A DNA stretch of 64,000 nt, from contig NC_050467.1 of the NCBI RefSeq assembly GCF_013373865.1, forward strand, positions 40,861,692-40,925,691, read 5' to 3'. Under the pieces are notes generated by a model that saw only the letters and a program-made list of their open reading frames with translations, was not told where the DNA came from and did no database searches. The position numbers were made by a program, and so were the translations under genes. Positions within the stretch are counted from its first letter, which is position 1, and every line of letters starts with the position of its first letter. Below, piece after piece: positions 36,481-48,771 of the stretch. Origin of the DNA: Monomorium pharaonis. Taxonomy: Eukaryota > Arthropoda > Insecta > Hymenoptera > Formicidae.

Positions 36481-39000
36481 ATGTTGAAATAGAAATGTTT
36501 ATTCATTACGTGCTTGTATGTTTTATGATATATTGTAAACTAGAAATATGGAACATTTATCTGTGTTCGATTTCTCTTGAATACCCAACTTATAATCGAA
36601 AGTATGCAATAATACGAGAAAAATGTTGCAAATAACACAAAAAATAAAACTGAGAAATCGTTTTTTTTTTCTCGCAGTAAAACCGATATTTCTCTGTGTG
36701 CAAAATATATTTTTATATGACAAGTTTCCTACGAATACTATGATGTTTATATTAACTACAAAAGCAAGTTTAATAAACGAGGCTGCATTCACGTTCTTTA
36801 AACAATGAGAATCCGCACGAAGAGACTCAGGCTTGCTCAGGTTGGCTGAATCAAATGCTTCGTAGAGCGTCGTGAAATTGTGGTCTATACCACAACTAAA
36901 GTCAGAAATGGTAATGACACAAGACTTTTTTCCATTTCCTACAGTTATATAAATAGTAACCATATGGTGGCAGATAATTACAATAATTAATTATAATTAC
37001 AATAATAATAATAATAAAGAACTCTGTCTTAAGACTATTCTCCATTGTAGATTCGTATCACCATTGCATTTATCCTTCTCGAATGAGACTCATCATCCGC
37101 GTGATGAGTATTTTTGGTTACTTGCATACGAAAATTGAGTCGTGGCAAGAATAACGATTTGCAATCTTGATAATCGAGCGCCGCGAGGTGCCCCTATCGC
37201 CGACGTTTCGTAATTTGCGTTCAAAGCTGACACAATGCAACGTCTGGTTACTTGTGGGCGGTAGCAGGATGTCGCTTACTGCGGAGACTGCTTCGCAGCA
37301 ATGATAGCGTCGCGCCGTAATGCTACGGATGAGACTATCTGCAGAGCGTAATGCAGCAGAGTGCGGGATTCAGTTAGGCGGTTGGGAGGATGGGTGGTCG
37401 AATGAGTGGGGCGCGAATATAGGATGATTATGTCACGATGTGATCTATGGGAACTGGCAGCGTGCCATGCGGTCATCCGACCGCAGCGTATAGCATTCTC
37501 CCCTTGTATCTCTCACCTTCCTTATAATCCCATGTACCTTGATCTCTTATTCAGTGGTTTTCTTATCGCTTTTAGACCAAAAATAGCCGATACGTTGGAG
37601 AAAAGAGAGGAGCTCGGCTCTTGAACGTTATTAATAAAAAAAAAAGTAAGAGGACGTATCTCTTCTCGGTCAAAGCAAATCATGATGCTTGATGTTTTCA
37701 TATTAATTAAATATACTTTTAGGGCAGGTCGGTTGTTTCAACTTTTCTTGGTAAACTTATCTATCAAATAAGCACGTGTCTATCTTCATTTTTTCTAAAT
37801 AAATGAGAAGAGATACATATTTACCGAATAAATAAGTTGGAACAAGCAGCTCTTTGTCCTATAAAAACTGCATGCTAATATGTTGACGATTGTCGGATTT
37901 GAAACGCAAATGAAGTAAAGCTAGAAATAATATTTCAAATTAATTTTATCGTCAAATTTAATAATGATGTTAAAAGCGCCTTTAAAAAGCTGTAAAAAAA
38001 CTTATTGTGAAAAATTAATCGAGTTATTAATCGCTGCAATCAGTCGAGCTCAGTCAATCATTTTCATTACGCGCGCATGCCACATAAAGTTAACGAACAT
38101 ATGTGCACAATAAAGAATGATGTTGATCCTTCGCGTATCTCGCGAAAGAAATACGAGACGATCATACGAAGTCGTTAAATATCCCTACGTCGAGATACAT
38201 ATGATAATGTCCCCCATTACTCCTTTCGCCTGGCGAATATCTCTCGTCACGAAGAAAGTGCTTGTCGTTCGAAGGCGAAAAGTTCGTTAACGTAGTTTAT
38301 CGGGCAGTTTGTAGTCGCAGATCTGGCGGCTCTTCCTCCACGGGTGGGGCCGTAAACTTTAAGGTGCCACGACTTTAGGGACTCACGTGTGAGTTAGTTT
38401 AATGTCCGGCGCGACTAACCGAATCGCTCTCGTCCGCGATAAGACGCGCGCCGCGGAAGAAAGCCTCCGTCATGATTGTACGAATCATGGCTTGTCGTAC
38501 GGGACGACCAGTTTAATCGAAGCGATGTTCCGTTAGCGGATAAAATATTGCGTGCTCTTTAAATTCTGCCGGAACCGTCCGGCCCGGGTGCGCACTCTTC
38601 CTCGTGCGTATACATTTGCGAAGCGCGTTGAGCGGCGAGCGGAAAAAAAGAAAGGTCAGCGGGACGAAGCGAGTGAGAGGAAGAAAAAAGCGTAGAAGGA
38701 GAAGGCGCGAGGTATATCGCATGTACGGTATGCACAACGCGCATCTCGTGTTGCAGAGAGCTTACGCAGAGGACAGTTGTAACGCTTAGTGAAGCCCGGT
38801 GTATTTATTACGCAACGCTCACGTGCCCTTTCGCAAACACGTGTGCGCTCGTAGGCGTAACACACGCATCCGCGTCGCGATCTTCGCACGAACAGCCGCT
38901 TTACCATTTCGTGACGACTTTAAAACCTATTGAGCCAGGCTCGTTAACGGACACGTAATTTAACGATTTCCGTTTGTGCTAACGTATACGTATAGGGGAT
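36481..39000. other. Mixed non-coding segment
   Basis: A 146-codon minus frame (36523-36963) is AT-codon-rich and hydrophobic in places but unrecognisable. It lies within the length expected by chance for AT-rich DNA in a window this size. An (AAT)n-like tract sits at about 36999-37015, and a perfect ACTCATCA/TGATGAGT hairpin at 37088-37109. The segment from 38050 to 39000 is CpG-rich. Confidence 0.5.
37088..37109. repeat. Perfect 8-bp stem hairpin
   Basis: ACTCATCA and TGATGAGT surround a six-base TCCGCG loop. The function is unknown. Confidence 0.5.
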
Positions 39001-39083
39001 AGATAATGTTAAACACTTGAGAAATACTGCTGTTTTCTCGATAAGAGATTAGCCTACCAACGAAACGTTTGTTTTTAATACAG

Positions 39084-39458
39084 CCCTGGTAGAAATTCAT
39101 ACAGTTTAACTACTTAATCCGTTACTATCTAGTATTAATGATTTCTCTTTATATACAAAAATACTGCCTAGAAATTGACCTGATTTTTTATTTTGAACAA
39201 CTTCAAGTATGTAGTTCTGTCACAAAAATGTCAAGAGAGATTAAGAGGTTAAAAGGTTAAGAGGTACTTTTACTGTTGAGTAACTGTTAAGTAACTGAGT
39301 TCGGATAGTATATAGTTTTTTTTTATACAATAACTATGAGAAAAGCGTTACATCTTGATTGGTATCCTAGACTAGACAGTTTGCTATTCAGTTACTAGAC
39401 AAAGATCAGTAAAACTGTCCAATAACTAATCAAAAGCTGTACTAAATTTCTACCAGGG
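39084..39458. mobile_element. 375-bp non-autonomous DNA transposon with CCCTGGTAGAAATT ends
   Basis: The left end CCCTGGTAGAAATT (39084-39097) is matched exactly in inverted orientation at the right end (39445-39458), and the match continues weakly (T/A-rich, then ACAG). The interior has no coding capacity and contains short repeats of GGTTAAGAGG and AAGTAACTG type. The target duplication is unclear: flanks are ATACAG on the left and AGATTT on the right. The size and terminal inverted repeats fit a MITE, but I cannot name the superfamily with confidence. Confidence 0.75.
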
Positions 39459-39724
39459 AGATTTTATCTTTATTAGAATTATACGATGCTTAAATAGCTA
39501 CCAGCGCAATATTATACAAAACAACTTTCAAGAGATGTTGGAAGAGAAAATTTGGTTCTCTCATTCTGCCTTTTAAAACTTTTTGCAATCTCGACATTTC
39601 AATCAGGCAATTTCATTAAAGGAAAAAATTATTAAATTTTTAGAGAACAGAGGCAATTTTGAAAACTAAATAAGAAGCAATTTCTTTCCCCCAAGATATA
39701 TATACATTGGAAGATGCTCTGATT

Positions 39725-39812
39725 TAAAAAATAGTACAATATTCTATTGATAATTGCATGTCAATTATCGTATGATTTTATTCCAACAAAAATAGAATAT
39801 TGTCTTTTATAA
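39725..39812. repeat. Nested inverted repeats
   Basis: An outer pair ACAATATTCTATT (39736-39748) and AATAGAATATTGT (39791-39803) carries AT-rich extensions. An inner perfect pair GATAATTG/CATGT/CAATTATC occupies 39749-39769, directly after the left arm. It may be a remnant of a small transposon, or a cruciform-forming site. Confidence 0.55.
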
Positions 39813-39930
39813 AAAAACAACGGTAAAAGTTAACCTCTCATTAATAAAACAAATAGTACATTTTTTAGGCATTCACATTACTTTGTTCCTGTACATATCA
39901 AAACACGCGTGCTTTCTCTCCAAATCGTCA

Positions 39931-41820
39931 ACAGATCAAGCGAACAAAAAAGACAAATGTTTGATCCTCATAGTAGATAATAGACAACAGACCTTTAGCT
40001 CGTTCGTGCGTAATTGGCTTCACGTCGGCGGGCTCTGTCGGCGAGAGAATCATTAGCCGAAACCGCTCCTTCCGTTCACTTCCCTCCGACGGCCCTAAAA
40101 ATTCCTCCCGTAGAAAACCAGCCGTCAAAGCGGACGAGAGCGCGCGCGGCCCTTTTACCGTAGATTCCTGTGAGTGACGCAGATCGCAGGAATTCTTATC
40201 CCACGATCCGGGGCAAGCGCCACAGGAGAGGAATCGGTCGTAGGCAACGATGGTTTCACAGGACTTGGCGATTTCGGACGGTGGCAAACGTGCCCCGCGG
40301 CGGCAGTACCTTTCAGGTTCAAAAAGAGCCCGTTCGGGATGACTCAACCGGTCGTGCAACAAGCCGCAGAGCAACCTCCTCGCATAGAGAGAAACCTGCT
40401 ACGTGCAGAGCACCGGGTATTCGATTACCAGCACCGCGACCGGTGCTTTTTAGGAGATGGAACGAGATTAAGATCGAGAGCGAACGCGTTCGATACCACC
40501 GCGCGTCATTATAGTTTCGCTAACAAGGAAAGATCCCCAACGCGGAGATTCAACAAATTTGGCGTAAAACTTTGGCGATATCCCAAGATAGCTTGGTATA
40601 ATTTTCTTAACATCTACTATATATTTTTTATATTTCAACATAGTAAAATATTACAATTTAATTATTTTTACTAAACTGTATATAATTAGGTTTCAATGAT
40701 TTAAAAATATGTTTACGATTCTTCATTGTTTTAAACGGGGTAAATGCCGTTTTAAATAGAATAAACAGCAACGGCGCACTTTGTATAAATATTTTACAAC
40801 GCGGCATGATATTTTCAATCTGACTTAGTCGGTCATGATAATTTTACCACGTATATTGATCGGCGTCCTGTTTATATCATAAATAAACGTGTAGCACATT
40901 TTTGTAGCGAATTCTGTGATAAAATATAATTTCACCGTATATTACCCGCAAAAAATTCTTTCCGTAATATCGAATTGCATATTGCCAATGGGGCTCGTTC
41001 TCGAACCGTCTTGCATATTACAAATTCGATCGTACGTACACGTCGCTTTCCTTCGCCCACGTTGTCATCGCGTGATATTACCGTTGCGAAATCGGACGAC
41101 GTATACACATTAATTTAACCGATTCAACGCTCACACATCGTTATCCGTTCGAGAGAGAGAAAAGTCGACGTCGGACGATAACCCTCGCGCGGTATAAATA
41201 CTGTTCTCGAAGATCGTCGTAAACTGGCTGTCACCTGCCAATGCCTTTTGCAATCGGTCAGGTAGCGGTGGGTTACACCGAGCTTCGCGTGAGATAAGAG
41301 TCGATGAAATTCCCGCAGCGGGACCTACGCGACACCACGCATTCACGCGTGCATCATACGCACGCATATCGTCCGTAGAGAGAAGGTGGCTGCTCGGCCG
41401 GAGTCCTCGCCCCTGTGAGGGCGTAAATTAATTCTTCGCGAAAATTGACTCTCGCAACCGGCTGCTGGCGCAATGACGCGCAGGATGCACCGTCGCCGTT
41501 GCCGCGCCGCTGGTTTGTCATGATGGTCGGCCAACGGAATAAATGACTGCGCCCGACGTACGAAAGTAAATTATAAAATATGCGCTGTAAGCGCGTCGTT
41601 CGTGATTGCACCCCGTGATTAATGGACGCGACGTAATTGCACCCGCCGCCGTGTACAGCAAATAATTCAAGTGCCGAAACTTCTCCGACTATTAAACGCT
41701 CCACTGTGAGAATTACCATTTGCTAGCGGCGACGACGACACGTCAACGTAGAGATAATTATAATAAATAATTCGGGACGCGAGTTTCGATCGCGCCGAAA
41801 TACTCGCCACACGGCGACAC
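39931..41820. other. CpG-rich blocks split by AT-rich DNA
   Basis: Frames of 148 codons (39928-40374, minus), 166 codons (40174-40674, plus) and 121 codons (41354-41719, minus) overlap others on the opposite strand and show no recognisable domain. The 40560-41000 interval is AT-rich. I cannot support an exon. Confidence 0.5.
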
Positions 41821-42360
41821 TAACCGCACGTTGCGCTTGTCACAGGAAGTAATTTTCTCATATTCTCTGAGAAATTACTTTGTATCTAGTTTAGAATAAT
41901 TGGCGTTCAATCAACTGTACACCGACAAAAAGTGTCGGAATATTAAGCTAATGCTACCTATGACGTTCTTTTCGATATTTATTGGTTATAAAACACATTT
42001 GATCATGATAAAATATACATTTCCGTGAAACATATTTTACTTTTCTCACTAATCGATTTATTTACCAGAAATAAAAAATTTATTCTCCTATATAAATAAA
42101 AATTTACTTTAATAAAATATATAGATTTATATATCCCATATAAATAAAACTTTAAGTATCTTTTCGATATACCAAATGTATTGTGCTTAACGTATTGATG
42201 CAATATTTAGTAAAAATTTCCAAATATAGTAATAATAATAATCAACATTTTCGATAATGCCTAGTTTGATTACATTTACCAAACATTAGAGCGAAATTAT
42301 TTCACCGAAGCTTTAGCTGTCACCTAAGGCTTAATTATTATTACCAGACTTTTTATCAAC
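41821..42360. other. AT-rich non-coding stretch
   Basis: It contains a hairpin at 41847-41880 and a 66-codon AT-rich frame (42003-42203, minus) with no motif. Nothing else is seen. Confidence 0.5.
41847..41880. repeat. 14-bp stem hairpin
   Basis: AAGTAATTTTCTCA (41847-41860) pairs with TGAGAAATTACTT (41868-41880) with one bulged base around a 7-nt loop. Confidence 0.55.
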
Positions 42361-44270
42361 GTACACGCGGATCACATGGGAGGAATGCGCGTTGAACTTT
42401 CTCTCTTTCAGAAGTCCTGGAACGATGCGATCGCAACGCGTACACGCATCAAGTATTACACGTATATACGTACGGCCATCGAGAGGAGTGAGAAGCGTCC
42501 AAACTCGCGCAAATAGTCGGGCGGCAGAAGAGATGGGAAAAGGGGAAGGGAGAGAAGGCAAACGATCGCGCTTTGCCGAGAGGAACAAGCGTTCGCATTT
42601 ACACACGGGCCGTATCGATTACATTAATTAAATAAAGACCGGCCGGGTATCAGCGCCACGTTTTGGCCCCGGGTATGTATCGGCTGGCGCGTTTATTGCG
42701 GCAGAGGCGATTCGCGCGCGGTTCTCGCCATAAGTCTGCGAACGCTATCGATACCCCAATCACGTATACCCATCCACTTTGGCCCCTCCGAATACTTTGG
42801 TTCTGAATGCTATTGCATACCCGCGCACTCTCGATTTGCGCACACTTGCGTCCTTGAACGTGTGGAGAACACGCTTTTGCTGCTGAGAACGTACTTCGCG
42901 CCGTGCCCCGTCCCTCTGCGTCGGAGATGGGCGATGTTTACGAGTCGGAGACGACGATCGGCCTCCTTCGATTAAGACTGTCGCGATTTCGCCGCGTAAT
43001 TAACACGTCGATCGAACGCCGGCCACCTGATCTCGTTCGATCTTCACGGGAGAGACGCGGCGCCTCGTGTATGTACAACACGTTCGACGCCGCGGCGTCG
43101 CGAACACAAGTGCGTGCGCGACGGATCGTTTTCATAACGCCCCACGGGCTCTCCTCGTACACAACGCAAAGAGTACCCACTTTCGAATCGGCGGGCCGAT
43201 ATCGGCACTTGAGGGAACGCAGCTATTTGCTTTATACGGATACACCTTGATTATATCGAGAGACCGATAGTCGAGACCGCGCGGGTCGGGGAGGCGGCGG
43301 GAGGGAATGAATGCATATACGCGCTTACAAGACGTCCCAGATCGGCACAGGCCGGATGCCTTTCAATCACAGATACTGGAGAACAAACAAAATGGATGAC
43401 AGCCGTTTTAATAGCCGAGCGCCGCGCGGAACTGTTCATTGTCGAGTAAATGTAGGCTGGCGCCGCGAATCGCCAATTGTCCCTCGAGAGTATAAATAAC
43501 AATCCCTTATTTTTACTTTTAATTAGATCTCGCTCGAACTCATTCGAGACTTAACTTTCTCAATTTCTCGAGCATTAAGTAACAAAAGAGACGCTGGACT
43601 ATATACAGCTAGCTCGTGCAAAACTTTTACGAGGTAAAATCGACATTGAACTTATCATGAAGCTTTCGGCTAAAAATGATTTTCGAATACGCTTTGTAAG
43701 ATACATTGTGTACCGCGTGAAAGAAGGCACGAGGGAAGAGAAGAAGTATATGTAGACGAGAGAGGAAGATTGGCGGTTTGCAATAGACATCGTGCTGCCT
43801 CGCAGGTTGATATAAGCACTCGGCATTTCCGCGGGATACCATTCGCAGCATGTGAATAACCGTTATATGGCACAACTCGCCGCCGTGTATCGGCCAACGT
43901 TCAATTATTTTTGAACATCCCAGCGGCTGAAATAATAGCACCCCACGGGTGTGCGTCTACGCAGAGCCTATGCACCGATTCTTCGTTATTCCCACATAGC
44001 GATGTCTAATTATCTGTTACTGGGGCTTCGCGATCGGCACCTCGAACACCGTAGGAATTCCGGAGGTGTAGTCGCACACCGCAGGATGAACGGATGCGAA
44101 AGAACCATCGCGGAACCGTCTCGATCGCAAATAACAAGAACAGAGAGAGAGAAGGAAGATATATTCGGGGAAAAATGTGAAAGTGTATCACTTGGCCGGT
44201 GAGCTAGGCACTCTGAATTTAATGTCAGTGGCACTCGAGTCGCGTTCTCATTATCACGAATCTAGCTGTC
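42361..44270. other. CpG-rich block, no gene recognised
   Basis: Overlapping frames on both strands (up to 115 codons at 42903-43250 plus; 104 codons at 43627-43941 minus) give Arg/Ser-rich peptides without domains. It may be regulatory or untranslated DNA, or compositional background. Confidence 0.5.
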
Positions 44271-46020
44271 AGTAATTCTCTAATATATGTATAAACTCAA
44301 TGTTATACACTGAGAAAAAATTGTTGTTAATTTGACTAAATTTTCCAACTGAAATAAATTTTATCTATTCAAGTATTTATATATTTCAATTAACTATATA
44401 ATTACTTTCGAATTAAAATTTGTGCATTTAAATTAAATGTATAAATTCTTGAACTGACAAAATTTTAATTTAGATTGGAAAATTTTGTCAAATCAATAAT
44501 ATTTTTCCCTCAATGTGTTTAAACGCAGAATATATATCAACTACCGTATTAGTAACGTATTCCAAAATTTGGTAAGATCAAAAATCCCGACATAAAATGT
44601 CGGAGCAATCATTTTCCTGTTATAATCGATCAAAGTTGGCAAAAGATATTGCGTAGACTTCACGAACTTAAATGTGTAACTACGCTGATATACGCATATA
44701 CTTATGCTGATCTATCACGTGTCATTGGTTTCACATATCAGATAATATTGGTTCATATTCTTGATCAATTGACTTTATCTTTTGATTTTCATGTCTACAT
44801 ACGACATTATAGCCAGTTACTATTGTGACAAATTAATTGATAACGGAAAATATTAAATGTACAAATCGTTCATGTATAACTTTTTATATGATATCATTGT
44901 GATTGTATATGTAATGGTTAATTTTAGCTCAAAATTTCTCTAGATTACATTCGGATAATCAGATTAAACTTTCCAACCTTAAATCTTGAAATTTTATTTA
45001 GCAAAAGAGAGTAGATCAACTAGAGGCCTTCCCTCATCTTCGCCAATTCCAATCAACAAGTTTCTTAAATGTGTATTTTTTGCAAATTTGTATTTCACAT
45101 TTTTATATATTTTGTAATTTTAATACTTACTTTATTATTTATAACTTGTGTTACATCACAGTATAATATTTGTTTAATTCCATATAAATTAATTTAATAA
45201 AAACAGACATTTCAAAAAATAATTTTAAATTACAAAATTTAATATACAATAAAATTCAATGGAATATTAAAACACAGTGTGAAATGTATAACAAAAGAAT
45301 TTATTTCCATTCAAGGAATTTTATCATTGCAAAATTGATAGATGATAATATAACTATATTTATATATTTATTATTACTTATTAATTTCTAGTAACAACTT
45401 AAAAACTATATAAAACAATTGAATAAAAAGTAAAATTAACTAAATTTATTCTTTAAAATAATTTTTTTATAATCAATTTGAGTGTTTTGTCTTTCAAATA
45501 TAAAAAAAGGTAAATAACGCATTCTGCAATTATTTGTGCCAAAAGATACATAAAAATGCATAAACAATCCTAAAAGACAATGAGGTTAAAAAAATTATTC
45601 ATTAACAATCGAAACCAGGAAGCGCTTCGTTTAGTTCAAAGTAGTCGCGCAAACATGAATTTGTAATTATAAAAACTACGTTTTATGTATGAACATTTAA
45701 TTAATTATAAACAAACTTTAGTTGAAAGTTGTTGTTGGCTATTGATTGATAACGATTAATTAAATGCGGTTAGATCGATTGAGATTCGCTGTCTGGGAAA
45801 GCAAAATGATTATTTTGTGTCAAAATTTACAAAGACAATGTTCAAGATCAACGACGTTAGAAAAAAATTCTTTTTTAACAAGTTTTATTCTTGTCGGTTG
45901 TTTACTGATATTTTTGTAATTCTATTGCTTGACTTATTTATATGTGAACCTTTTGTTGTCTTTGAACAATAGCAACTGATGGCTATAATGTCGCATGTAG
46001 ACAAGTATGTGTAAAGCAGT
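44271..46020. other. AT-rich non-coding stretch
   Basis: No notable open frame occurs between 44280 and 45930. Apart from the transposon-like element at 44306-44519, it is low-GC sequence in which I see nothing. Confidence 0.6.
44306..44519. mobile_element. MITE-like element with TACACTGAG ends, about 214 bp
   Basis: The left arm begins TACACTGAGAAAAAATTG and contains AATTTGAC(T)AAATTTTCCAA. The right arm read on the minus strand begins ACACATTGAGGGAAAAAT and contains GATTTGACAAAATTTTCCAA. Complementarity extends about 80 bp inward, so most of the element is one imperfect inverted repeat. The flanks read TTA on both sides (44303-44305 and 44520-44522), a possible 3-bp target duplication as in PIF/Harbinger elements, but 3 bp is weak evidence. 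There is no coding capacity. Confidence 0.7.
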
Positions 46021-46321
46021 AAGTGATAAGTGCGATGCAACAATTAACACACTCACCGGTCGATGACGTGTTCCTCTTTTTGCTTCCAAGTGTCCCTTTC
46101 CAAGTGTTCCTTCCTCTATTGTAGCAGCATCCAGCGATCCAGCATGTACTCCGATCTCGCGCACTCTCGACCGACGCGACGTGTCTCCCGACGGCACTGA
46201 GACACTTATCGAAAATTCGGAAACACGAGAAACGGAAATGACTTGCGGAAATGGCTACCTTGATGCATCCTTCGGGAAGAAACGTCGGCGGCGTAAACCA
46301 GCCAGCGAGGCTGGAACATCG

Positions 46322-46925
46322 CTTTTGAGATCCCAATTAACATTTATATCGACAGAGGCATAGAACGCAAAGCCATCTTTGGCGACGAACGTTACGAACG
46401 TACTGAAACGCGACAGGTTTCCCCGACATTGAATATTTTCCGCGCACTTGTCACACGCGCAACGTTGTCGCATTGTTTTTCACATTTTGCGCGAACTAAC
46501 GAACCACCAAGAATTGCACCAAGATTATCGCCGTTGTCCGCGATATATTCACTTCCGATGGATGAAAAGACGCGATCGCGAACCAAATCATATAACCTCG
46601 AACGCCCGATGCCGTGTCCCGCCGACGGGACCGAGAAGCTCGTCGAAGATTGGGAGAAATGCTCGCGGAGGTCCTCCTCGACGCGGATCTCTACTTCTCG
46701 AGAAAAAAAAAGACCGGTCGCGACGTAAACGCGAACGAGACTCCGTCCGCTTTTTAAGACTCGATTAACACTTGTATCGATGGAGAGACGAAAAACGCAG
46801 AGTCACCTTCGCGGACGAGCGGCGGCCATTGCGAACTGAAATGTGACGTAGTCAAACGCGGCGTACTTCACGCCACTGAATATTTTTCGCGAGAGAAAAA
46901 AAAACCGACCGCGACGTAAACGTGC
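46322..46925. repeat. Diverged tandem duplication, period about 430 bp, with a partial third copy
   Basis: Copy A (about 46322-46455) and copy B (about 46750-46890) share, in order, AATTAACA or GATTAACA, TATCGA, GAG, a GACGAACG/GACGAGCG block and an ATTGAATATTTT/ACTGAATATTTT block. A poly-A plus CGCGACGTAAACG block occurs before copy B (about 46703-46731) and again after it (about 46893-46922). Sequence near 46975-47005 (CTCGATTAAG, then GTGTCGACGAATCGAAAAAT) looks like a decayed third copy. No known gene or transposon is recognised. Confidence 0.65.
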
Positions 46926-47085
46926 GGTGACCGGAGCCTTGCCACGTCGCCACCACTTTTGCCATCTCGATTAAGTTTTCGTGTCGACGAATCGAAAAAT
47001 AAGACGGACGTTTTTCGGGCAAGCCACGAATACTCCTTCGGAGCATGAGATGCGACACGGGCGATATTAATAAGCCTCGTCTACG

Positions 47086-47196
47086 GAAGTCGCAAGCAGC
47101 CAGTTGCGACTTGCGACAGCCAATGAACGCCTAGTTTCTAATTAGACCTCGATAGTCATTGGCTGTTGCAAGTCGGAACTGGCTGTTTGCAACTTC
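47086..47196. repeat. 111-bp hairpin with 41-bp arms
   Basis: The arms 47086-47126 and 47156-47196 are reverse complements with four mismatches in 41 positions, around a 29-nt loop. Each arm contains CAGCCAGTT and CAGCCAATGA-type blocks. The left arm also holds a perfect 9-bp inverted repeat, AAGTCGCAA/TTGCGACTT, so alternative foldings exist. It could be a MITE, a foldback duplication, or a transcribed hairpin. No target-site duplication is visible. Confidence 0.75.
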
Positions 47197-48154
47197 TGAT
47201 GTGGCTTTACCCAAATCGTGGTACTTTGTCCCTGGAGGGACGGAAATCCATTGGGCTATTAAGAAGAAGGCTTTACCCGCAATGCTTCTCGCAGTCAGTT
47301 ATCAGAAACATGACGCGAAATGATAAACGCGATCGCTCGCTGCTCGATTCGACACTTTTCCGTAAACGATACGCGTTCATTCTTGACGAGTGGAAAAACG
47401 TACGATCGCGAAGCGTAACGACATGACCTTCCGCCCGCGTCTTCGCGATGGTACTGAGTCGCCTGGCCAAACCGTGGGAGGGGGGGCGCGGAAGCGAGCG
47501 AGGAGCAAGTAGCTGATTGGCCTTGAGAATCGGAAGAGAAAATTCGTGGAAGAGAAAAAAACTCTGGCGCCTCGACGCGTGCCGGCGTGTGCCAGGCGTC
47601 ACATGAAGACATGAGCTCGGCTTCCAACAAGTCATTAGTCATACAACATGGCAAGGCTCGATGTCTTGATCTAAAAATATTTTCAAAATATATCAGAATT
47701 ATAATTACACCGCACAACTTTCTAATTATTTAAAACTATATTATTGGTTCTATATTAAAAGAAACCAACTATTGGTTTAAATCTGAAATCGATTCAAAAT
47801 AGTAAAAAATGAAACATACACAGATTTGATTTTAATAATTTTAATTTAAGAAATTAAAAAGCATAATTAACGAAAGACACAAATTATATTACACCAAATT
47901 AAATTTGTTATAAAAATTTGCTTATTAAATACTGGAACGCTAATTTTCAGAGAAGAATTTGCGATACTATTTTTAAAATAAAGGATAAAATTAAGTTTTA
48001 AAAAATATATAAATTTGCAAAATAGTTACTTGATGTAAAGGACATATAGTCACTGTAGCCTTATCTCTTTGTATTATTTAATTCCGTTAGCACACATTGA
48101 TGTGCAACGTGGCATTCATGAATGTTTTATCAGAAACGAGACAGAGGGGATAAA

Positions 48155-48180
48155 TTTATTTATTTATTTATTTATTTATA
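48155..48180. repeat. (TTTA)n microsatellite
   Basis: About six perfect TTTA units. Confidence 0.93.
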
Positions 48181-48762
48181 ATTGTAACGTCCATATATTG
48201 AAAAAAAAGTGGCTGAATGTAATAATCCTTTTCGTATATCAATTTATACAATCTTTAATCCTGAAAGAATAAAAAAGAAAGAGGAGAAGAAAAAAATAAT
48301 TCGATATTTTTTCCAATAAAATATTAATTATTTCCTTCTCTGCCATATTCTGTAAATATCAGTTGAATTTACCTAATTAATGTTTATTTAAATTACTTAT
48401 ATATTTCAAATAAATTTATTTTTTAATATTTATTTCAAACATTTTATTCTTTTATTTAAAATATTTGTTACTCTTTTAATATTATGTATAAATAAATAAA
48501 ATACATAAATATATAAAATATCTACAATTTTTATTTCTGTGATTTTACAAAAAATTATTCTATTTTTAATAATTTTTAGATCTATACACAAATATATCTA
48601 GATTTCTTATTTATTTAAATGATTCAAATTATTCACTCTTAAATTTATTGTAAATTCCATAAGAAAAATTACCTACAAATTTGAAATTAAAAGTTAAACC
48701 AGTATTTTGTTTTATTATTATAGCTTTATTATAATGCTGCACTTAATTTTATTATTAATTTC

Positions 48763-48771
48763 GGGGGGGGG
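48763..48771. repeat. Poly-G run in AT-rich DNA
   Basis: Nine G residues flanked by strongly AT-rich sequence, compositionally out of place. It may be a genuine homopolymer or an assembly artefact. Confidence 0.8.

Larger units (their letters stand above)
39001..39930. other. AT-rich stretch containing a DNA-transposon remnant
   Basis: Apart from the element at 39084-39458 and the nested hairpin at 39725-39812, this stretch holds no recognisable feature and no notable open frame. Confidence 0.6.
46021..47660. other. CpG-rich block with internal duplication
   Basis: Frames of 117 codons (45983-46336, minus), 106 codons (46448-46768, plus), 120 codons (47273-47635, minus) and 140 codons (47295-47717, minus) have no recognisable domain and are partly mutually antisense. 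The block is notable for the diverged repeats at 46322-46925 and the hairpin at 47086-47196. Confidence 0.5.

Noticed and set aside
36523..36963. 146-codon minus frame with a hydrophobic stretch
   Set aside because: The hydrophobic run comes from T-rich codons. There is no signal-peptide layout, no domain, and no supporting splice sites.
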